Assembly: GCA_037446555.1 (NCBI GenBank)
Contig: JBBIIK010000017.1
Span: 1-64,000 of the forward strand
Source of the DNA: JANWVO01 sp037446555
GTDB lineage: Bacteria; Acidobacteriota; Terriglobia; Bryobacterales; Bryobacteraceae
Direction of reading: 5' to 3'
DNA length: 64,000 nucleotides
Shown here: piece after piece, positions 39,040 to 49,733 of the stretch
Numbering within the stretch: position 1 is the stretch's first letter
How the letters are laid out: every line of letters starts with the position of its first letter
Notes under the pieces: generated by a model
What the model saw: only the letters and a program-made list of their open reading frames with translations
Database searches by the model: none
What the model was told of the DNA's origin: nothing
Made by a program: the position numbers and the translations under genes

Positions 39040-39810
39040 TCAGCGGCCGCGGAGGAATTTGCGGATCGTCAGATCGTATAGTCCGGCACCCAGTAGCCCG
39101 CCCAGCAAGGGCGCCGCCACGGGAACCCACCAGACGCCGCTTCCGTCGGTGAGCCCGTTGACGCGGTAGCCGGCGACCACGGTCCACAGGCGCGGGCCCA
39201 AATCGCGCGCCGGGTTGATGGCGTAGCCGTGCAGCTTGCCGAAGCTGATGCCGATGGCCAGCACGATCAGCGCCACCATGGCCGGGGTCAGGTACTGCGG
39301 CATGTCCAGGTTGTCCTCGTCTGTCACTGCGAAGACCAGGAACAGAAGCAGCGCCGTGCCGATCACCTGGTCGAAAAAGCCCGCCGCGGGCACGTCAGGG
39401 AAGGCGGGAAACGTGGTGAAGATGCCGGCGCTTTTTTCGAGCAACGGATCGAACCGCAAAATCGCCTCGCGGTAGTTGAACCACACCAGCGCCGCGCCTG
39501 CCATCCCGCCTGCGGTCTGGCTCAAGGCATAGGGCAATGTCTTGCGCCACGGAAAGCCGCGGAACACGGCCAGCGCCAGAGTCACCGCCGGGTTCAGGTG
39601 CGCGCCGCTGACCCGCATCGACGCCATGACGCCGAACATCACCCCCAGCGCCCAGCCCATGGTGATGTTTGTATAGCCCCCGTGCACCACCTCGCCCGGC
39701 GCGCCGGTGCCGAACAGCAGCACCATCGCCACCACGCCGGCGCCAAAGATCAGAATGAACATGGTGCCGATGAACTCCGCGGCAAGTTCCGCGGCGAAAT
39801 GGAACCGCAT
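39040..39810 (-). CDS. glpF: Aquaglyceroporin (MIP family, GlpF-like)
   Basis: A 256-residue channel with six membrane helices and two NPA half-helix motifs, 'HLNPAVT' and 'INPARDLGPR'. The Asp after the second NPAR is the mark of glycerol facilitators rather than pure water channels. It would pass glycerol and similar small polyols, and possibly water. No glycerol kinase is nearby. Its location beside glucosylglycerate genes and a two-component system suggests osmotic adjustment, which is inference. Confidence 0.9.
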   Translation of the reverse strand: MRFHFAAELAAEFIGTMFILIFGAGVVAMVLLFGTGAPGEVVHGGYTNITMGWALGVMFGVMASMRVSGAHLNPAVTLALAVFRGFPWRKTLPYALSQTAGGMAGAALVWFNYREAILRFDPLLEKSAGIFTTFPAFPDVPAAGFFDQVIGTALLLFLVFAVTDEDNLDMPQYLTPAMVALIVLAIGISFGKLHGYAINPARDLGPRLWTVVAGYRVNGLTDGSGVWWVPVAAPLLGGLLGAGLYDLTIRKFLRGR

Positions 39811-39823
39811 GGATCAGAGCCTA

Positions 39824-40585
39824 CTACGGCAGGCGGGCGGCTAGCCAGCCGAGCATCTCCAGCTGCCGGTCCAGTTGTCCGTGCTCCACCTCGACATTGA
39901 CATAGCGCACGCCGCGGGCTGCGCACCAGCGCGAGAGCGAGCCGTCGTCCTCCCCGCCCGGCCGGTTTTGCAGCACGGCGTTGAAAGGTCCGCGCGCCCC
40001 GATTTCATAGTCCTGTTCGGAAGTGAAGAGGAAGAAATTCCGCGGCTCGTCCGGGCGCGGGCGGTGAATCCGCTGCGAGATGGGCGCCTCGGTCTCCATC
40101 GAGTATCCGGGGCCGTTGTTGTGCGCTGCAATCCACAGCCCTCCGGGCGGCGGCGCGATCCTTTCCATGAGCGCGGGCCGTTCCCGGTCGAGGCGGTCCA
40201 ACAGCGCCAGCACCGCCTCCGGCGGCGCCTCCGGGTTCAGCAGGCGCAGGTTCTTCTCCGCGCCCGCGCGGGAGAACATGCGGTTCGGATCGAGCCGCAG
40301 GCCGTTGACGGCGACGTGGCGCGTCTTTGAATCGGCGATCCAGGCTTCGCCGGGAATCTCTACGAGGAGCCGCTCCACAGCCTCGCGCGCGGTCTCCTCA
40401 TTGCCGTGGATCCGCAGAAAGCGGCGCGAAGACTGCCCGTTGCGGAGGCGGTGGAACGCGATGCCGGCCAGCTCCAGCCGCTGCCGCTCCACTTCGGCGC
40501 GGGCGCGCAAGGGCAGCAAAAGCGCGGGCGCGGCCAGCAGAGCTCTTCTGGAGAATTTCGTCCTGATCGCGGTTGCCGGGGCCAT
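39824..40585 (-). CDS. Exported protein with HGNE motif, possibly M14/AstE-like
   Basis: Start at ATG 40585 (253 aa), which has GGAGGAA just upstream; the frame stays open to 41479 only as a shadow of gdhA. Residues 10-30 are a twin-Arg leader ('KFSRRALLAAPALLLPLRARA'). The mature part contains 'FLRIHGNEETAREA' (His60, Glu63), 'RLDPNRMFSR', 'LWIAAHNNGPG' and a late 'VNVEVEHGQ'. His-x-x-Glu, a downstream His and a late Glu are the pattern of M14-type zinc carboxypeptidases and aspartoacylases, so a periplasmic zinc hydrolase is plausible. The assignment rests on motifs only. It is divergent from gdhA by 36 bp. Confidence 0.5.
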   Translation of the reverse strand: MAPATAIRTKFSRRALLAAPALLLPLRARAEVERQRLELAGIAFHRLRNGQSSRRFLRIHGNEETAREAVERLLVEIPGEAWIADSKTRHVAVNGLRLDPNRMFSRAGAEKNLRLLNPEAPPEAVLALLDRLDRERPALMERIAPPPGGLWIAAHNNGPGYSMETEAPISQRIHRPRPDEPRNFFLFTSEQDYEIGARGPFNAVLQNRPGGEDDGSLSRWCAARGVRYVNVEVEHGQLDRQLEMLGWLAARLP

Positions 40586-40621
40586 TTCCTCCGAGGATAA
40601 TGGGGGCGGAGGTATTCCTGC

Positions 40622-41907
<1,286 letters not shown>

Positions 41908-41911
<4 letters not shown>

Positions 41912-44520
41912 AAGGAGTGGGCCAGGAACCGACGACGCCGCTGATGCGGCAATACCACGCGGCGAAACAGCAGGCGCCCGGCTGCCTGCTGTTTTTCCGC
42001 CTCGGCGACTTCTACGAACTCTTCTACGAGGACGCCGTCACCGCGGCGCGCGAACTGGAGATCACGCTCACCTCGCGCAACAAGGAGCGCGGCGAGCCCG
42101 TGCCCATGTGCGGCGTGCCCTTCCACGCGGCCGAGGGCTACGTGGCGCGGCTCATCCAGAAGGGCTACCGCGTGGCCATCTGCGAGCAGATGGAGGACCC
42201 GCGGCTGGCGAAGAAGCTCGTGCGGCGCGAGATCACGCGCATCGTCACGCCGGGCACCGTCACAGAATCCGCCCTGCTCGACGCCGCGCGCAACAATTAT
42301 CTGGCGGCGCTGTGCGCGAGCCGCGGACAGGCGGGGCTGGCGTGGGTGGACGTCTCCACCGGCGAGTTCCGCGCCACCGAGCTCCCGGCTCAGGAAGCTG
42401 CGGCGCTGCTCGAGCAGCTCAACGTCCGCGAGCTGCTCGCCCCCGAGCCGGACTCCGCTCCGCGCAGCCGCTGGACGGTGACTTCAGCCGAGCCCTGGAC
42501 CTTCGATCCGCCCCACGCCGAGCAGCTCCTGCGCGAGCACTTCCGCCTGCTGGCGCTGGACGGTTGCGGGCTCGCCGGGCGCCCTCTGGCTACCGGCGCC
42601 GCCGGCGCAATTCTCGCCTACCTGCGCGAGACGCAGCGCTCCACGCTTGGACACCTGGACCGCCCCCTCTACGCCGACCGCTCCGGCGCAATGATGCTCG
42701 ACGCGGTCACCGTGCGCAATCTGGAGCTGGTTGAGCCGCTGTTTACCGCCGATGCCGGCGGCGGGCGCGACGCCACACTGATCTCGGTGATCGATCAGAC
42801 CCGCACCGGCATGGGCGCGCGCTTGCTGCGCAAGCGGCTGCTGGAGCCGTCGCTGGACCGCGCGGAGATCGAGGCGCGCCTGGACGCCGTCGAATGGCTT
42901 GTCCGCTCGACCATCCCGCGCACGCGGCTGCGCGAGACGCTGGGCCGCATGCTCGATCTCGAGCGCCTGCTGGCGCGGATCACCGTCGGAACCGCCACGC
43001 CCCGCGACCTGCTCGGCCTGGGACGTACGCTCGCCTGCGTTCCCGAGCTGCGCCCGCCGCTCGAAGGGGCCCAACCGGCGCGCCTGCGCGAAGCCGCCGC
43101 CGCGCTGGACGACGTCCCTGACTTGCGCGAGAAGCTCCTGGCCGCCATCAGCGACAACACGCCCGCCAACGCCGCCGACGGGGGCCACATCCGCGCGGGC
43201 TTCAGCGCCGAACTCGACGAGCTGCGCCACCTGGCCACCCACTCGCGGCAGATCATTGCCGCCATCGAGGCCAGGGAGCGCCAGCGCACGGGCATCGCTT
43301 CGCTCAAGGTCCGATTCAACAACGTCTTCGGCTTCTACATCGAGGTCTCGAAGCCCAACCTCCACCTCGTGCCCGCCGATTACGAGCGCAAACAAACGCT
43401 CGTCAACGCCGAACGCTTCACCACGCCGGAACTGAAGGAGCTGGAGGCGAAAGTGCTCGACGCTGAAGAGCGGGCGCTGGATCTGGAGCGCGCGATTCTC
43501 GCCGGGCTGCGCGCCGCCGCGGCCGCCGAATCGCAGCGCCTGCGCGCCACCGCGGCCGCCGTGGCCGGCATCGACTTCTACGCGGCGCTGGCCGAAACTG
43601 CCGTCGAGCGCCGCTACACGCGGCCGCGCTTCTCCGATGCGGGCGAGATGAAAGTGGTGGCCGGTCGCCATCCGGTGATCGAAAAGCTGGCCGAGGCCGA
43701 AGCCGGCCATTTCATCCCGAATGATCTGTATCTCGATCTGGACGCGCACCGCATCGCCGTGATCACCGGCCCGAACATGGGCGGCAAGTCCACTTACCTG
43801 CGGCAGGCGGCGCTGATCGCCGTGCTGGCGCAGATGGGAAGCTTCGTGCCGGCACAGGAGGCCGTGCTGCCGCTGATCGACCGCGTGTTCACGCGCATCG
43901 GCGCCAGCGACAACCTCGCCCGCGGCCGGTCGACCTTCATGGTGGAGATGACCGAGACGGCCGTGATCCTGAACACGGCCACCCGCCACAGCATGATCGT
44001 GCTGGACGAGATCGGCCGCGGAACGGCCACTTACGACGGCCTGGCGCTGGCCTGGGCGGTGCTCGAATACATCCACGACCGCATCGGCGCGCGCACTCTG
44101 TTCGCCACGCACTATCACGAGCTCACAGAGCTGGCCGGGCGGCTGGAGGGCGTCGTGAACCTCCATGTCTCGGTGAAGGAATCGGGCGACCAGCTCATCT
44201 TCCTGCGCCGCGTCGAGGCGGGCAGCGCGGATCGAAGCTACGGAATCGAAGTGGCGCGGCTGGCGGCGCTGCCGCTCGAGGTGATCGAGCGCGCCCGCGA
44301 AATCCTGGCGCTGCACGAAAAGAAGGAAGTGACGGTGAGCGATCAGCTCGAGGCGCCGAAGCGGAAGGACGCCGCATCGCCCGGCTTGCAGATCCGGCTG
44401 TTCGAGCCTGTGGGCTGGCAGATCGCCGAGCGCATCCGGCAGCTCGATATCGACAATCTGCGCCCGGTCGAGGCGCTCAGGCTGCTCGCAGAGTTGAAAG
44501 AGGAGCTTGGGCGGGAGTAA
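41908..44520 (+). CDS. mutS: DNA mismatch repair protein MutS
   Basis: About 870 residues. The mismatch-binding domain is recognised by 'FFRLGDFYELFYEDA' (the Phe-x-Glu motif that contacts the mispair) and 'VPMCGVPFHAAEGYV'. The ATPase has Walker A 'GPNMGGKST', 'GASDNLARGRSTFMVEM' and Walker B 'LDEIGRGTATYDG'. All match MutS1. The start is uncertain: TTG 41908 overlaps the gdhA stop as TTGA, GTG 41917 follows directly after AAAGGA, and ATG 41944 would trim the usual 'TPLMRQY' lead-in. No mutL is nearby. Confidence 0.94.
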
Positions 44521-44656
44521 GCGGGCGCGCCGGCGGCATGCGGCCCCGCCGGGGCAGGCCAGCGCCGGTTGAGGAGTCAGGCTGTGGGTTGCGGCCGGGG
44601 AAAATCCGCGCAGCAGGAGCTCGCCGAACCCCTCGCGGGGCGCGCACCGGCTCGAA

Positions 44657-46558
44657 TCACTGCCCGAGGTACAAGGCGGCGAAGCGCTGCGCCTCCTCTT
44701 CCACCTTCTCCTTCGGCACCGCTTTCGGGCTCGTATAGCGGAGCGACGCGAGACTCATCTTCGGCGCCAGCGCCGCCCAGACGAGCTGCACCTTGTGCGC
44801 CCCGTACCAGACGCTGCCGTTATGGTCCTCCGTGCGCGCGCCCTTCCAGCCGCGCAGGTTCCAGACCTTGAGGTGGACTTCCGGGAAGAACTCCTGCATG
44901 GCGCCGAGGTTCATGTTGGCGGGACGGTCCGTGTAGGGGACGCCGCCTTCGAGGATCTCCAGTTTCTCGAGCCCCCCGCCGGAGGCGGTGACGAAATGCG
45001 AGCGCAACTCGAAGTCGCCACGCCAGCGGATGGTGGTGCGCACGCGGGCGGTGACGCCCTTCAGACGGATCTCGTAGGCGAGTTCCACGCTTTCGGCCTC
45101 GACGGAGCTTTCCTCGACGGGGCCGCGGCAGGCGCACTCGCCGGTGGCCGGATCGCGCAGCAGCACGATATTGTCGGGCGTGGGCTTTTGCGTGTCGTGG
45201 TTGACGGCGAAGGGGAAGTGGGAATTGTAGGCCAATTTGTTATATTTGTCGCGGTAATGCGGCTCGGTTTTCGTGGAAAGCGCGTTGTAGATCCACACCT
45301 GTCCGCTCGTGCGGGCGCCGCGGACGAGGAGCCCGGCCTCGGGAATGGCGACCGCGTAATCGGACTTCTCCACCGGAAGCGGCTCAGGCGGTGCGGTCCA
45401 GAAGGGGTCGCCGTCGGGGATCCGCCAGAAGTCGAACGCCTGCATGCCCCAATAGGGGTGCCCGCCGTCGATGTAGGACTCGCAGATGTCGCGCGTGCCC
45501 TCGCGGGTATAGGTTTCGCGGAGCTTGCCGGCGGCGGCGTCGAAGGCGCCGAGGTCCCACTGCCAGAAGATGTTGCGCTCCACCATGCGGCGCAGCAACC
45601 CGGGCGAGTGCGGCCAGAGCCCCTGCCGCCAGGCGAGCACGAAGGGCGTGAGGCACGCCCAGCGGTAGATGAGCGAGCGCCCGTAGAGGACGTGCCCGCC
45701 ATGATTGGCGAAGAAATAAGGCGCGATTTCGAGATAACTCTTCAGTCTTTCCGTAAATTTCTGGCGGAAGTCCGGATAAAGCGGTCCAACCAGCTCGTTC
45801 CAATAGAGGAAATGCGAGGCAAAGACCCAGGAATTGTAGTAATCGAAGGCGGCGCCTTTGAGCGTATCGTTGTACCAGCCGGACGTGCCGGCGGCCATCG
45901 AGTCCAGCGCGCGCAAGTCGGCGAGCATCCAGCGCTCGTCGAAAGAGAACTCGGGGCGGATTTCACGCAGCCGGCGGCAGGCAGCCTGGACGACGGCGGT
46001 GAACCACGCCCAGTTGTTGTTGCGCACCGGGACGCGGCAGCAGGAGGCGAGCCACGCGGCGACGTTGCGCACCTGGCGGGCGTCGAGAGCGGGCAGGACG
46101 ATGTCGCGCGCCGTCCAGAGGCTCCAGGCCACGATCGAGGCCTCCACCTGCCGCTGGTTTTGTCGGTCCTCCGGCGACGGGAGCCAGTAATCCGGGCACT
46201 CGGGGTCCGTGCCGTTGGCGAAGGCGGAAATCATGGCCTCCCGCGCGCCGAGATCGGGCTGGCGTCCGCCGGCGGCCCACGCGGCGAGCGCGGGCAGCAT
46301 GCGGGTGACGCCAGTGGCGCTGAGGCCGGACTTGGCCAGGTAACTCTTTGTGACAGTCGCTTGGGGAAATTCGACCACGGCGAGCGTAGGGGAGGTGCGG
46401 CGCGCGGCTTCCAGATATCCGCGGACGATCTCGAGAAACGCCTGGCGGACGCGCTCGCCCGGAGGCGGTGGCGTGGGCGGCTGCTGGGCCTCATTTTTCT
46501 TGCCCCGCTGCCCCATTGCGGCCGCAGGCACAAGAGCCAGGAATTCGCGGCGAACCAT
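44657..46558 (-). CDS. Exported DUF2264 domain protein
   Basis: A 633-residue protein from ATG 46558, with a Tat-like leader 'MVRREFLALVPAAAMG'. The DUF2264 domain covers most of the rest: 'NNNWAWFTAVVQAACRRL', 'WYNDTLKGAAFDYYNSWV', 'DYYNSWVFASHFLYW' and 'HGGHVLYGRSLIYRW' suggest an alpha/alpha toroid like those of glycoside hydrolases and polysaccharide lyases. The C-terminal ~200 residues are beta-rich. A role in breaking down a polysaccharide or heparin-like glycan is inferred from fold relatives. It lies 38 bp downstream of the DUF362 gene on the same strand. Confidence 0.8.
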   Translation of the reverse strand: MVRREFLALVPAAAMGQRGKKNEAQQPPTPPPPGERVRQAFLEIVRGYLEAARRTSPTLAVVEFPQATVTKSYLAKSGLSATGVTRMLPALAAWAAGGRQPDLGAREAMISAFANGTDPECPDYWLPSPEDRQNQRQVEASIVAWSLWTARDIVLPALDARQVRNVAAWLASCCRVPVRNNNWAWFTAVVQAACRRLREIRPEFSFDERWMLADLRALDSMAAGTSGWYNDTLKGAAFDYYNSWVFASHFLYWNELVGPLYPDFRQKFTERLKSYLEIAPYFFANHGGHVLYGRSLIYRWACLTPFVLAWRQGLWPHSPGLLRRMVERNIFWQWDLGAFDAAAGKLRETYTREGTRDICESYIDGGHPYWGMQAFDFWRIPDGDPFWTAPPEPLPVEKSDYAVAIPEAGLLVRGARTSGQVWIYNALSTKTEPHYRDKYNKLAYNSHFPFAVNHDTQKPTPDNIVLLRDPATGECACRGPVEESSVEAESVELAYEIRLKGVTARVRTTIRWRGDFELRSHFVTASGGGLEKLEILEGGVPYTDRPANMNLGAMQEFFPEVHLKVWNLRGWKGARTEDHNGSVWYGAHKVQLVWAALAPKMSLASLRYTSPKAVPKEKVEEEAQRFAALYLGQ

Positions 46559-46596
46559 GCTTCCGGCATTATGCCGCAAGGCGCGTGCGGCGTGCG

Positions 46597-47631
46597 TCAG
46601 CCGAGCTTCGGCGGCAGCTCGGTCAGGGGCCCCTTCCACTGGAGCATCCGGTCGAGGTCGGCGTGGAGGCGGTACTCGCGGCGCACGGAGTCGAGGTTTT
46701 CTCCGCGCAGCTCGATGCGTGCGCGGTCCCAGACGCCCACGCCGGTCTCGCCGCACCATTGCAGGTAGCCGAGGTGTTCGGGATCGATGCCCATGGCTTC
46801 GGCGCCGATGCGGTCCGCGGCGACCATGTCGGTGGAGGCGATGGCGATGCGGTGGTCGACGGGCGTGCCGGAATTCGGCCCGTTGCCCTCCATGCCTTCG
46901 AAGCCGTCCAGCACGCCGATGCCCCAGTTGCGGCAGAGCCGCTGCGCGGTGAGCAGGATGTCGTAATGCGTCTGGCGCACGCCGCCGTGGTAGACGCGCT
47001 TGTCGTTCCAGCGGGGCGTCTCGCCGCGGCGGTAGTGAAGCGGCGCGCCGAGCGCCATGTTCTTGATGTTGAGCGTGGCGATCACGGTGTTGTGCGTCTT
47101 GAGCATGGCGCTGGAGATGACGAACGCCTCGGGATCGCACAGCCGTTTGGCGAGCCGCACGGGCTGGATGTGCAGATCGCCGTTGAGGATGTGGAGCACT
47201 TCGTACTGCCCCTCCTCGTTGAGGTCCACCAACTCGACCCTCATGCCCTTGTGGTCGCGGATGGCCTCTTCGTAACGGAAGTTGGCGTAGCCCTCCGTGG
47301 TGAAGCCGGCGGAGGACTCGGCGATGTAGACGGGGCCCTTCCAGCGGTCGGCGAGATAGTCGAGGATGCCTTGCAGCGCGTCCACGTGGGTGGAGGCGAG
47401 CTGGCGCGCGGTGTTGACGATGTTGGGCTTGATGATGACGGACTTCTTGCCGGCGAGCTTCTGCCGGATGTCGCGGTCGAGCAGCCGGAGCGCGGCGTGG
47501 ATGTTCTGGCGCCGGCTTTCACCGCGGACAAGGGAGACGGGCGCCTGAGAAGCGGCGCCCGGAAGACGCCGTGCCGCCAGAAGGCCGGCGGATGCGCCGA
47601 GCAGGGACCGTCGGGTAACTTTGTGCTCCAT
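46597..47631 (-). CDS. Tat-exported DUF362 domain protein
   Basis: A 344-residue protein with a twin-Arg signal 'KVTRRSLLGASAGLLAARRL'. The DUF362 core includes 'KKSVIIKPNIVN', 'YIAESSAGFTTEG', 'SSAMLKTHNTVIATLNIKNM' and 'NGPNSGTPVDHRIAIASTD'. DUF362 is often fused to ferredoxin domains; here the ferredoxin part is absent, but the divergent gene encodes an aldo/keto reductase carrying one. Export probably happens after folding with a cofactor. Function not known; a redox role is inferred. Confidence 0.85.
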   Translation of the reverse strand: MEHKVTRRSLLGASAGLLAARRLPGAASQAPVSLVRGESRRQNIHAALRLLDRDIRQKLAGKKSVIIKPNIVNTARQLASTHVDALQGILDYLADRWKGPVYIAESSAGFTTEGYANFRYEEAIRDHKGMRVELVDLNEEGQYEVLHILNGDLHIQPVRLAKRLCDPEAFVISSAMLKTHNTVIATLNIKNMALGAPLHYRRGETPRWNDKRVYHGGVRQTHYDILLTAQRLCRNWGIGVLDGFEGMEGNGPNSGTPVDHRIAIASTDMVAADRIGAEAMGIDPEHLGYLQWCGETGVGVWDRARIELRGENLDSVRREYRLHADLDRMLQWKGPLTELPPKLG

Positions 47632-47694
47632 AAATTACGCCTCTGGTTGTATAGTATGATCAGACCGGATTCTCTGTAAAGGAGGCATTTCTTC
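47632..47694. promoter_or_regulatory. Divergent promoter region between DUF362 and aldo/keto reductase genes
   Basis: This 63-bp AT-rich stretch separates two divergent start codons. On the plus strand TATAGT (47650-47655) and TATGAT (47655-47660) are possible -10 boxes, and AAAGGAGG (47678-47685) is a near-perfect Shine-Dalgarno site for the ATG at 47695. On the minus strand CATACT and TATACA overlap the same bases. No clear -35 is seen. Confidence 0.4.
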
Positions 47695-48816
47695 ATGCAG
47701 GCGACACGGCGTGGATTTCTGGCGGGGACGGCGCTGCTGGTAGGGCCCCGCTCGTTGAAGGCGGCGCCCGGCGAGATGCTGAAGCGGAAGCTCGGCAAGA
47801 CGGGCCTGGAGCCGACCCTGCTGGGATTCGGCTGTATGACGACCACCGACGCCACGGTGATCGAGCAGGCGGCGGATGCGGGCGTGAACTGGTTTGACAC
47901 GGCGCGTGGCTACCAGAACGGCAACAACGAGCGCATGGTGGGCGCGGCGCTGAAGAGCCGACGGCAGAAGCTTCACATCACCACCAAAACGCCGGCGCGG
48001 AACAAGGCGGACGCGCTGGCGCACCTCGACACGTCGCTGCGCGAGCTGCAGACGGACCATGTGGACGTCTGGTATCTGCACAACCGGTCGAATCCCTCCG
48101 ATTGCCCGGACGAGCTGTTCGACGCGCAGGACGAGGCGGTGAAAGCGGGCAAAGCCCGCTTCCGCGGGGTGAGCTTCCATGCCAACCACGAGCAGATGTT
48201 CCGGTTCCTGATCGACAAGGGGCGGACGGAGGTGATCCTGGTGAGCTACAACTTCGCCATGGGGGACAAGATCGAGCCGCTGATGAAGGAGGCGTCGGAC
48301 AAGGGCATCGGGATTGTGGCGATGAAGGTGATGGCGGGCGGCTACCGGCGGTTGCGGGAAGGCGACCCGATGCGGGAGAAGATGGCGCGCCCGGGGGCGT
48401 TTGCGGCGGCGCTGAAGTGGGCGGTGCGGCGCCCGTTTGTGCACACGTCGATCCCGGGCATTCTGGATCTGGACCAACTCGACGAGAACTGGCGCGCGGT
48501 GGTGGCGGGCTGGAAGCCGGAGGCGGACGGGAAGCTCCTGGCGGCGCAGATGGACCTGATCGGCCCCGTATACTGCCGCTCCTGCGGCGCCTGCACGGGC
48601 GCCTGCCCGAAGGGGCTGCCGGTGAGCGACATGATCCGCTATGTGACCTACGCCGACGGGTACGGCGAGTTCGCGCTGGGGCGGGATCAGTTCCGGCTGC
48701 TGCCAGAGAGGGTGCGCGAGGCGCGGTGCTCGGACTGCGCGGTATGCGCGGTGCGGTGCCCGAACGGCGTGCAGGTGGCGCGGCAGGTGGCGCGGGCGCA
48801 GGAGCTGTTCGCATGA
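47695..48816 (+). CDS. Tat-exported aldo/keto reductase with C-terminal 2x[4Fe-4S] ferredoxin domain
   Basis: A 373-residue protein with Tat leader 'ATRRGFLAGTALLVG'. The AKR barrel begins 'KRKLGKTGLEPTLLGFGCM' with the tetrad Asp-Tyr region in 'NWFDTARGYQNGNNE', Lys in 'ITTKTPAR' and His in 'WYLHNRS'. The C-terminus carries 'CRSCGACTGACPKGLPVS' and 'CSDCAVCAVRCPNGVQVA', two ferredoxin-type Cys clusters. The usual NADPH could be replaced by iron-sulphur electron delivery in the periplasm. It overlaps the next gene by ATGA. Substrate unknown; together with DUF362 and DUF2264 it suggests an exported carbohydrate-modifying set. Confidence 0.88.
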   Translation: MQATRRGFLAGTALLVGPRSLKAAPGEMLKRKLGKTGLEPTLLGFGCMTTTDATVIEQAADAGVNWFDTARGYQNGNNERMVGAALKSRRQKLHITTKTPARNKADALAHLDTSLRELQTDHVDVWYLHNRSNPSDCPDELFDAQDEAVKAGKARFRGVSFHANHEQMFRFLIDKGRTEVILVSYNFAMGDKIEPLMKEASDKGIGIVAMKVMAGGYRRLREGDPMREKMARPGAFAAALKWAVRRPFVHTSIPGILDLDQLDENWRAVVAGWKPEADGKLLAAQMDLIGPVYCRSCGACTGACPKGLPVSDMIRYVTYADGYGEFALGRDQFRLLPERVREARCSDCAVCAVRCPNGVQVARQVARAQELFA

Positions 48817-49634
48817 GGGCGGCGGCGTTTTTGCTGGCGTCTCTTGCGGTGTTCGCGCAGAAGCCGGACTGTTCGATCGTGCCGGGCGCGAAGCAGCAGG
48901 GCGAGGCGCGCGAGTTCGACACCGACACGCTGTACGAGTACATGAACGGCAATTCGGAGGGCTACTTCCTTTACGGGTTCCGCAAAATGCACGGCGTCAC
49001 CTGCCAGGCGGGGCAGGTGACGCTGATCGTCGACCTGAGCGAGTTCGCCTCGCCCGAGCACGCCTATGGAATGTTCACCGGCAACTTCGATCCGCGGCTG
49101 CCGGTGGAGAAGATCGGCGCGGGCGGGCAGGCGACGCCGCGGAAAGTGATTTTCGCGAAGGGCCATTACTTCGCCGAGATCGCGGCGGAGCCGGAAGGAG
49201 AGCACACGGAGCTGCTGCGGAAGGCGGCTCTCGAGTGGGCTTCCCGGCTGCCGGGCGGCACGGCGCCGCCGGCGGCGCTGGGCTGGTTTCCGAAAGAGGG
49301 CGTCCAGCCGGGCTTCCCGCGGCTGGTGCCTCAGAGCGTGCTCGGGCTGCGGCTGCTGCGGCGCGGTTACTTGGCGCAGTACGGCTACGGCCGCGCGGTG
49401 GTGGTGGAGGAAGGCTCGCCGGAAGCGGCGCGCGGCGTGTTGGAGAAGCTGAAGGAGCGATTTTCGCCCAACGAGCCGCTGGCAGGCGGAGTGGAGGGCT
49501 TCACTGCGCAAGACCGGTTCCTGGGGCGCGTGTGCTTCTTCCTGAAGGGATCGAGGATCGGCGGTTGGACGAACGTGCAGGAGGGGCGGAACCCGGCGGA
49601 GCTGGCAGCGGGGCTCTCCGGGCGGATGCCCTGA
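48813..49634 (+). CDS. Exported uncharacterised protein, DUF6599-like
   Basis: A 273-residue protein starting at ATG 48813, overlapping the reductase stop by 4 bp. It has a signal peptide 'RAAAFLLASLAVFAQ' and a mature sequence with 'LYEYMNGNSEGYFLYGFR', 'DLSEFASPEHAYGMFTG' and 'VPQSVLGLRLLRRGYLAQYG'. This pattern fits the DUF6599-type secreted proteins often seen in Acidobacteriota, but I am not certain of the family name. No catalytic motif is visible. It is co-translated with the Tat-exported aldo/keto reductase. Confidence 0.6.
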   Translation: MRAAAFLLASLAVFAQKPDCSIVPGAKQQGEAREFDTDTLYEYMNGNSEGYFLYGFRKMHGVTCQAGQVTLIVDLSEFASPEHAYGMFTGNFDPRLPVEKIGAGGQATPRKVIFAKGHYFAEIAAEPEGEHTELLRKAALEWASRLPGGTAPPAALGWFPKEGVQPGFPRLVPQSVLGLRLLRRGYLAQYGYGRAVVVEEGSPEAARGVLEKLKERFSPNEPLAGGVEGFTAQDRFLGRVCFFLKGSRIGGWTNVQEGRNPAELAAGLSGRMP

Positions 49635-49673
49635 GGGCAGTCCGGAGGAAGCCGGGGAGGGAAGATAAGAAGA

Positions 49674-49711
49674 CCGCACGGCCTGAGTCCGTGGCGGACC
49701 GGGCCGTGCGG
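49674..49711. terminator. Bidirectional stem-loop terminator candidate
   Basis: CCGCACGGCC (49674-49683) pairs with GGCCGTGCGG (49702-49711), a perfect 10-bp stem with an 18-nt loop, between the convergent DUF6599-like and TonB receptor genes. U-runs are not strong, as is common in high-GC genomes. Confidence 0.5.
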
Positions 49712-49733
49712 CAAGTCTGAGCACAGGAGTTGC

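Noticed and set aside
44521..44656. Possible terminator between convergent mutS and DUF2264 genes
   Set aside because: Only a 5-bp GCCCC/GGGGC stem (44543-44555) was found in very GC-rich sequence with no U-run; too weak to list.
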